This document shows, piece after piece, positions 6,316-10,451 of a DNA stretch of 10,451 bases; positions within the stretch are counted from its first letter, which is position 1; every line of letters begins with the position of its first letter. This DNA is from Acidobacteriota bacterium. GTDB lineage: Bacteria > Acidobacteriota > Terriglobia > UBA7540. The stretch is taken from assembly GCA_021828245.1 (NCBI GenBank), contig JAKASC010000064.1:1-10451 (forward strand). Direction: 5' to 3'. Position numbers and translations under genes: made by a program. The notes under the pieces are model-generated. The model had not been told where the DNA came from, did no database searches, and worked only from the letters and a program-made list of their open reading frames with translations.

Positions 6316-6346
6316 GCCTTAACCGTTTGTCTCAAAAATGGGGACA
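6316..6346. repeat. Terminal inverted repeat of the IS3 element (orfA side)
   Basis: On the minus strand it begins TGTCCCC, followed by TGAGACAAAC and GTTAAG, and mirrors 4860-4890. It lies 56 bases before the TTG start of orfA, so it probably overlaps or adjoins the transposase promoter. It also supplies an in-frame ATG (6338) to the broken recombinase frame to its right, which I regard as accidental. Confidence 0.8.
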
Positions 6347-6963
6347 AGTCCACCGTGTGCTGAAACTCACGCTTACACTCTCCAGGACATCCTTCGCCTC
6401 ATTTCAGTGCTGCCCGAACCGGCATCCACGATTGTTGCAACGGCCGCTTTCACCGGCCTGCGCAAGAGTGAGATCCGCAAGTTGCTATGGGAGAACTTCC
6501 GCGAGGACGCTCTCTGGATCACTCAATCGGTCTGGGAGCACTTTGTAAGCGAGCCCAAGACGGAGCGGAGCAAACCGGTCATCCCGTGACCGGCCCATTC
6601 GTCCAGCGCCTGGAGAAACACCGGCAAGCGCGGGGCGGGCCGACGTCCGGCTTTATCTTTGTTTCCGCCCGCAAAGGATGCGAAGCCGGTCCGGTCAACT
6701 TGAGTTCGGTTTTCAAACGACAGATCAAACCGAGACTCAAGGAAGCTAAATTCGAGTGGCACGGTTGGCACGCGTTCCGGCGCGGGCTTGCCACAAACAT
6801 CTACCAGCTCGGAGTGCCGGATAAGACCATTCAAACGATTCTTCGCCACTCGAATGTTTCGACGACAATGAATAGCTACGTGAAGTCGGTGCCTGCGGAT
6901 GCAGTTGCAGCGATGCGGTCGCTCGAACGATTATGCACCTCGTATGCACCCCAACTGCAATGA
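6347..6963 (+). pseudogene. Tyrosine recombinase/phage-type integrase, C-terminal catalytic part, truncated and frameshifted
   Basis: About 205 residues of a tyrosine-recombinase catalytic domain survive. The first frame (to the TGA at 6587-6589) gives 'ETHAYTLQDILRLISVLPEP...AAFTGLRKSEIRKLLWE...VSEPKTERSKPVIP'. The second frame continues the same protein as 'VTGPFVQRLEKHR...' to the stop at 6961-6963. One lost base near 6585 explains the shift. All expected catalytic residues can be read: Arg (codon 6461), His and Arg of HAFRR (6769 and 6778), His of LRHSN (6847), and the nucleophile Tyr of 'MNSYVK' (6877). The N-terminal DNA-binding arm and SAM-like domain, about 200 residues, are absent; the sequence begins at the IS end. 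It is therefore a dead gene. It belonged to an integrative element, and its stop lies 45 bases from the 3' end of tRNA-Arg, a likely insertion target. Confidence 0.85.
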
Positions 6964-7008
6964 ATTGAAGACCTATGTCGCGGAACTTACAGAAAACCCG
7001 TGGGCAAT

Positions 7009-7085
7009 TGGTAGGCCTGGAGGGATTCGAACCCCCGACCCGCGGTTTAGGAAACCGCTGCTCTATCCTTCTGAGCTACAGGCCC
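7009..7085 (-). tRNA. tRNA-Arg (anticodon CCT), CCA encoded
   Basis: A complete cloverleaf of 77 bases is visible on the minus strand: acceptor GGGCCTG pairing with CAGGCCT (one G-T pair), D arm GCTC/GAGC, anticodon arm GCGGT-TTCCTAA-ACCGC giving anticodon CCT (reads AGG), variable loop GGGTC, T arm GGGGG-TTCGAAT-CCCTC, discriminator A and encoded CCA (7009-7011). The gene looks functional. Its 3' end faces the recombinase remnant. Reading the opposite strand through it yields a spurious open frame. Confidence 0.96.
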
Positions 7086-7116
7086 ATAAACCCAATTCCT
7101 TCTTTTCCAACAGCCT

Positions 7117-7122
7117 AGCATA
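7117..7122 (-). promoter_or_regulatory. Possible -10 box for tRNA-Arg
   Basis: TATGCT on the minus strand lies 31 bases before the mature 5' end of the tRNA, a suitable distance for a short leader. No convincing -35 box is present upstream, where the sequence is GC-rich. Confidence 0.25.
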
Positions 7123-7246
7123 CCGGCGGGTTTCCGTCCCCATCCGATTTGGGAACCTTTGGGAACAAAATCCGCTCCAGCTTGTGGATTGCGTGGCGAG
7201 GAGTCTCCGGAATCACGTGCGTGTCGAGGCTGAGCGTCGGCGAAGT

Positions 7247-7264
7247 GGCGGGCTCAGGCCCGCC
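7247..7264. repeat. GC-rich hairpin (7-bp stem, 4-base loop)
   Basis: GGCGGGC (7247-7253) and GCCCGCC (7258-7264) form a perfect stem around TCAG. It is not followed directly by a T run on either strand, so it is not a standard terminator. It resembles dispersed intergenic palindromes of the REP kind, but one copy in this window cannot show dispersal. Confidence 0.5.
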
Positions 7265-7374
7265 GTCACTCAAAAATTTTGTGTTCCGCCCTGTAGCCCA
7301 AAGGCGTCGGCCCGAAATGGGGCGACAATGCCAGCAACAAGCAACGTTACGGAAGAGCCCGCGGCATGCGAGAC

Positions 7375-7407
7375 AAAAAAACCGCGACACACAAAGCTGT
7401 GTCACGG
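7375..7407 (-). terminator. Intrinsic terminator downstream of the PIG-L-like gene
   Basis: On the minus strand CCGTGACACA, a six-base loop GCTTTG, and TGTGTCGCGG form a 10-bp stem with one G-T pair, followed at once by seven T. It lies 36 bases after the stop codon of the PIG-L-like gene and should end its transcript, separating it from tRNA-Arg. Confidence 0.9.
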
Positions 7408-7443
7408 CTACCGGCTCACCCCAACGGCTGCCGACCCAAAGGT

Positions 7444-8292
7444 CTATACGGCGGTCAACGAACGGACAGCTCGGCCGACCCATTGGTGAGGGAACATGAG
7501 CGCGACGGCGTATTTGAAGCGGGCGCCACGTTTTTGCCCGATGCTCGCCAGGGCGCCGCGCGCTGCGGCCAGGCTCGAATAGTAAACGTCGTATCGAAAT
7601 CCGGTTTCTCCGCGCCACATGGGAAAAGCCGCGCACGCCCTCATCCACCGCGCAAAAACATCACTCACATCCAAGTAAAGATCCTGGCGAAAACCTTCGG
7701 CGTCTTCCCAGTTCTCAGCGAACAGAAGCGTGGCGACAGAGTGCGCCGGAAGCTTGGACTTGAGACCGGGAAGCCCCGCATAGAAAATGGCATCCGTAAC
7801 GATGTGGTAGCAGGCACGGTGGTCCTTGTGCATGCTGCCCTTCCAATGAGTGATGACGATCGCCGGCCGGTATTGACGGATGGCATCACAAACGGCGAGA
7901 CGCGCTTCCTCATTGTCGGGAAGTTCGCCATCGGGATAGGACAGAAAGGAAGATTGAGCCCCCAGGATTCCCGCAGCTTTTTGAGTGGCAGCGATTTGCA
8001 TCGCCCCATACGTTGACGGAGCTACGGCCGGATTACCCCGCTCCCCGTGAGTCAGACTGAAGAAGATACCTTTCCCACCTCCTTGGATTTGCTGCCCGAT
8101 TGCCGCTCCCATCGTAAACACAGCGTCCCCCGGTTGGGCCGCGATGGCCATCATGGCGGCAGGTGGAGCTAGCGCAACGCTGGCTTGGGGTGGAGGCTGG
8201 CTAGCAACGGCCCGAGGAGCATCCGAAGTTGCCAGCAGCGCGGTGGCCATTCCGAATCCTTTCAGTACTTCCCGCCGTGAAGTGTGCTTCAT
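7444..8292 (-). CDS. Tat-exported PIG-L/LmbE-like protein with altered active-site motif
   Basis: A 282-residue protein of the PIG-L deacetylase family, whose active members remove acetyl groups from GlcNAc-type sugars with a zinc ion. A twin-arginine-like signal (SRREVLKGFG at residues 5-14, then a hydrophobic stretch to about residue 30) marks it for export. The fold is recognisable from the first strand with 'AAQPGDAVFTMGAAI', 'FFSLTHGERG' (77-86), 'SYPDGELPD' (118-126) and the HxxH segment 'HKDHR' (155-159). The usual first motif is AHPDD; here it is A-Q53-P-G55-D56, so one zinc ligand (His) and the catalytic Asp are replaced while the second Asp and the HKDH histidines remain. Activity may be lost or changed. 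Start ATG at 8292 fits the Tat signal. The GH42-type gene ends 123 bases upstream on the same strand, so co-transcription is possible. Confidence 0.85.
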   Translation of the reverse strand: MKHTSRREVLKGFGMATALLATSDAPRAVASQPPPQASVALAPPAAMMAIAAQPGDAVFTMGAAIGQQIQGGGKGIFFSLTHGERGNPAVAPSTYGAMQIAATQKAAGILGAQSSFLSYPDGELPDNEEARLAVCDAIRQYRPAIVITHWKGSMHKDHRACYHIVTDAIFYAGLPGLKSKLPAHSVATLLFAENWEDAEGFRQDLYLDVSDVFARWMRACAAFPMWRGETGFRYDVYYSSLAAARGALASIGQKRGARFKYAVALMFPHQWVGRAVRSLTAV

Positions 8293-8415
8293 GGAGCTTC
8301 ACCGCTTCTCGCAATGTAATAAATTCGTCGCACGCGCTTGGAGTTCGCTTCCTCCCTGTGACACATAGGCCACGCCGTCATGGTTTCCGCGGCGGAGCTT
8401 CTTGCTCCTCGGGGC

Positions 8416-10451
8416 TTACGAACGCGATTCGGAACGCTCCTCCGTCGAACTGAGCCTGACAATCCATATCTCGTTGCCGTCGAGCTTCTTGTCAAGCATG
8501 ACCTGGCCGTTCATCTTGCGGAACTTGACCGGGCGATCTCGCAGAATATCCTCGGCTTTTGAGACGCTCCACGGCACCTCGATTGAAATGGAAGCCTCGG
8601 CCGGTTGCTCAGCGTGATTGAAGATAAAAACCCATTGCCTGTGCGGGTTCATCAACCGGCGAACCTCAACGTGGGCTGTCCCTTGCCCTGAAACCCGAAC
8701 CTCCGGTGTGACGCCCGCAGCGCGGGCCAGCGCCACCAGAAGTTGTTTTGTAGAAGGATCGTGCTGGCGCTCGTAAGCGAGCGCGAGGAAGGTCCCCGCC
8801 AGGATAGCCCGCCCTTTCCCAAACGTCTTCTCGACGATGGCCGGCCGGCCGTTGGAGAAACGCGCCAACACGCGTGCTCCGGCAAGCGGTTCCAGTTCCT
8901 CTTCAAACGCATCGCCGCGCACGACCGTGCCGCCCTTCATGCCGGGCAATGCCGGAACTTGCTCCATCACCAAGCGGGCCGTCTCGACCGGTCGAATCCG
9001 TTTCTCTCTTGCCCCGAAAACCTCAGCGAGGCCGAGCCCTGGAATCACTGCGCTGGCCAACCCGTGGCCGTCGTTCCAAGCCAGCCGTGCCTCCGCCACC
9101 GCCGTCCCGCCCTGCTCAACGTACCGTCGGATAGCATCGGCAAGCTCGCTCGAAATCATCACCGCATAGGGCAGGTAAAGAATCTTATAACGCTGCACCT
9201 TGCCGCTGGCTACGTCCAGGGGCCTAACAAAATCCACCGGCATTTGCTCCTCCAGGAAAGCGCGATGCACCCCCTGGAGCGAATCCCGCTCGGCATTGCC
9301 GAGGGTGGAGAGTGACGGCTCGGTTCCTCCAACCATGTACGACAAGCGGTTATACAGGACCGCCACCTGAGCTTCCGTCGGCCGCGCTTGATTCAAATCC
9401 GTCGCGTGCCGCGCCAGGATTTTCGCGGTTACACCGGCAGCGTGGGCACGCGGCGTCAAAGTTCCGTCCAAATCTATCAGGCCGTAACCGCTCGATTCAT
9501 AGCCGGCATCCATCGGATACCACGCATAGACCGCAATTTCCTTAGCCCCGTGGGCGATGACTTGCCACATCCAGTAGGTGACATCGCGTCCGGTGACGGG
9601 TTCGGCGATGCGCATCCCGGTCACGCCTTGGCCGGCTTGCAGCTCTCCGATCCAGAATCCTTTGCCGAAGCTGAGCCCGGCCGAGCGCTCAAAGTCCAAC
9701 CCAGCGGCGAGCGCCGGATAACTCAATGGCTTGCTCAGTTCGGCGTGCTTGGGATAGAGGCTGGTGCCGAAGAAGTCGGCATTTTCGGCCATCTTCCAAT
9801 CATCCGGCTCGCCGTAACCGTCCCGAGGATCGGTAAACAGCCCGGGCGCCGCGGCGTGGCTGGTAATCGGATGGGTGACGTCGGCACGGCGCACGGCCTC
9901 CACCCGGGTTTTCAAATCCGCCGCCAGCTTGTCCACAATGAAACTTCGCCAGTCCAAATAATCGGTGAAGGAGAGAATGGTGGAAAATCGCGGCGGGCTC
10001 ACCTCATCCCAACTTGAAAACCTCCGGTACCATGACTGATTCAATGCCGCCAGCGACTTGTATTTCGATTGGAGCCAACTTCGAAACCGCGCCTGCGTGG
10101 ACGGACAGTAGCAGAACTCAGGGTCCTTCAGATAATCGAACTCTGCCCAATTGATGACGTGCGGCTCGCTCCAGACATCCCACCCGTACAAGGAAGCGTG
10201 GCGGTTGGCCTCCTGTGATAGCGCTTCGTAAAACTTCACAATTTCGCTGCGGACCCCTTCATGGTCCATGCAATAGCCAGGCGCCGCCTGCGAGTGGATG
10301 ACGGCGCCCGAGCGATCCACAAAACGCGCTTCGGGATAACGTTGCCCCACCCAATCGGGCGCCGAATCCGTATAGACCTGCACCACCACCCGCAAGCCGC
10401 GCTCTTCCGCCAAGCGCAACAGGAGAGCGAGATTCTTGAAATCATACTGCC
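8416..10451 (-). CDS. GH42-type beta-galactosidase-like glycosidase (5' end outside the window)
   Basis: The C-terminal 677 residues of a large glycoside hydrolase; the frame is still open at the right edge ('QYDFKNLALLLRLAEERGLRVVVQ'), so the gene begins beyond it. It fits GH42: a TIM barrel, then a Rossmann-like trimerisation domain ('VAVLYNRLSYMVGG', 'ILYLPYAVMISSELADAIRRYVEQGGTAVAE') and a small C-terminal beta domain ('MNPHRQWVFIFNHAEQPAEASI'). The likely acid/base is Glu of 'VWSEPH' (codon 10165-10167) and the likely nucleophile is Glu of 'WIGELQAG' (codon 9643-9645). They are 174 residues apart, close to the spacing in known GH42 enzymes. 'FCYCPSTQARFRSWL' recalls the Cys-rich metal site of the family but lacks its last Cys. 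Substrate is probably a beta-galactoside, but many GH42 members differ. No signal peptide can be judged because the start is missing. Confidence 0.88.
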   Translation of the reverse strand, partial: QYDFKNLALLLRLAEERGLRVVVQVYTDSAPDWVGQRYPEARFVDRSGAVIHSQAAPGYCMDHEGVRSEIVKFYEALSQEANRHASLYGWDVWSEPHVINWAEFDYLKDPEFCYCPSTQARFRSWLQSKYKSLAALNQSWYRRFSSWDEVSPPRFSTILSFTDYLDWRSFIVDKLAADLKTRVEAVRRADVTHPITSHAAAPGLFTDPRDGYGEPDDWKMAENADFFGTSLYPKHAELSKPLSYPALAAGLDFERSAGLSFGKGFWIGELQAGQGVTGMRIAEPVTGRDVTYWMWQVIAHGAKEIAVYAWYPMDAGYESSGYGLIDLDGTLTPRAHAAGVTAKILARHATDLNQARPTEAQVAVLYNRLSYMVGGTEPSLSTLGNAERDSLQGVHRAFLEEQMPVDFVRPLDVASGKVQRYKILYLPYAVMISSELADAIRRYVEQGGTAVAEARLAWNDGHGLASAVIPGLGLAEVFGAREKRIRPVETARLVMEQVPALPGMKGGTVVRGDAFEEELEPLAGARVLARFSNGRPAIVEKTFGKGRAILAGTFLALAYERQHDPSTKQLLVALARAAGVTPEVRVSGQGTAHVEVRRLMNPHRQWVFIFNHAEQPAEASISIEVPWSVSKAEDILRDRPVKFRKMNGQVMLDKKLDGNEIWIVRLSSTEERSESRS

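Larger units (their letters stand above)
4860..6346 (-). mobile_element. IS3-family insertion sequence, about 1.49 kb
   Basis: The ends form imperfect inverted repeats of 31 bases (4860-4890 and 6316-6346) with 24 identities. Both begin TGTCCCC and share TGAGACAAAC and GTTAAG. Between them lie orfA and orfB of an IS3-type transposase, overlapping in the -1 frame. The length fits the family. The bases just outside the ends (GGT on the left, AGT on the right) are not identical, so no clean target duplication of 3-4 bases is seen. The orfB stop is about 165 bases from the inner edge of the nearest repeat, longer than usual for IS3 elements; that tail carries two hairpins. Both reading frames look intact, so the element may still be able to move. 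Confidence 0.85.
7086..7443. other. Mostly noncoding region between tRNA-Arg and the PIG-L-like gene
   Basis: No complete gene is supported here. From left to right it holds a possible tRNA promoter, a minus-strand stretch (7115 to about 7280) that reads like a protein tail but has no convincing start, a perfect hairpin at 7247-7264 (GGCGGGC, loop TCAG, GCCCGCC) with no T run, and a strong terminator at 7375-7407. Open frames crossing this stretch on the plus strand pass through the tRNA antisense or the PIG-L gene and are shadows. Confidence 0.6.

Noticed and set aside
6338..6589. A functional short integrase gene starting at ATG 6338
   Set aside because: The ATG belongs to the IS inverted repeat, the frame lacks the N-terminal domains and it ends before three of the catalytic residues.
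6899..7489. Plus-strand open frame of 196 codons with 'GGIRTPDPRFRKPLLYPSELQAH'
   Set aside because: That peptide is the antisense translation of the tRNA-Arg, a well-known annotation artefact; its beginning overlaps the recombinase in another frame.
9388..10017. Plus-strand open frame of 209 codons
   Set aside because: It is antisense to the GH42-type gene, which has strong family motifs and catalytic residues.

Overview
The window looks like chromosome from a free-living bacterium of the Acidobacteriota or of the Verrucomicrobiota/Planctomycetota group. I infer this from gene style: a Tat-exported FG-GAP/VCBS protein with an ASPIC/UnbV end, a relative of hydrazine synthase alpha with one CxxCH heme motif, a YVTN propeller protein, a GH42-type glycosidase, and a tyrosine recombinase of a kind I associate with soil members of these phyla. 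GC content is high and the base composition is fairly even. The sequence alone does not settle the phylum. Almost every real gene lies on the minus strand.

Region by region. (1) 1-3607 is a tight minus-strand gene run read from right to left: an HzsA-like cytochrome/propeller protein, then a Tat-signal FG-GAP/ASPIC protein, then the start of a YVTN propeller protein that leaves the window at base 1. The gaps are 7 and 4 bases, so this is very probably one operon making three exported beta-propeller proteins. (2) 3866-4567 is a Crp/Fnr-type regulator with an N-terminal CxxC and an FNR-like recognition helix. (3) 4568-7085 is a mobile-element scar: a decayed tRNA 3' end, a complete-looking IS3-family insertion sequence (about 4860-6346), the 5'-truncated and frameshifted C-terminal half of a tyrosine recombinase, and an intact tRNA-Arg(CCT) on the minus strand whose 3' end is 45 bases from the recombinase stop. 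(4) 7086-7443 is mostly noncoding and holds a strong minus-strand terminator. (5) 7444-8292 is a Tat-exported PIG-L/LmbE-like protein whose metal and catalytic motif is altered. (6) 8416-10451 is most of a GH42-type beta-galactosidase-like enzyme whose 5' end is outside the window.

How the parts relate. The propeller operon is probably a periplasmic or surface function tied to electron transfer or substrate binding, but no substrate can be read from the sequence. The Fnr-like regulator next to it could sense redox or oxygen, but I found no FNR box in front of the operon. The GH42 enzyme and the PIG-L-like protein may belong to one glycan-related cluster. The scar appears to come from an integrative element that used tRNA 3' ends, later eroded by an IS3 insertion with loss of flanking DNA. 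No CRISPR array, rRNA or complete phage is present.
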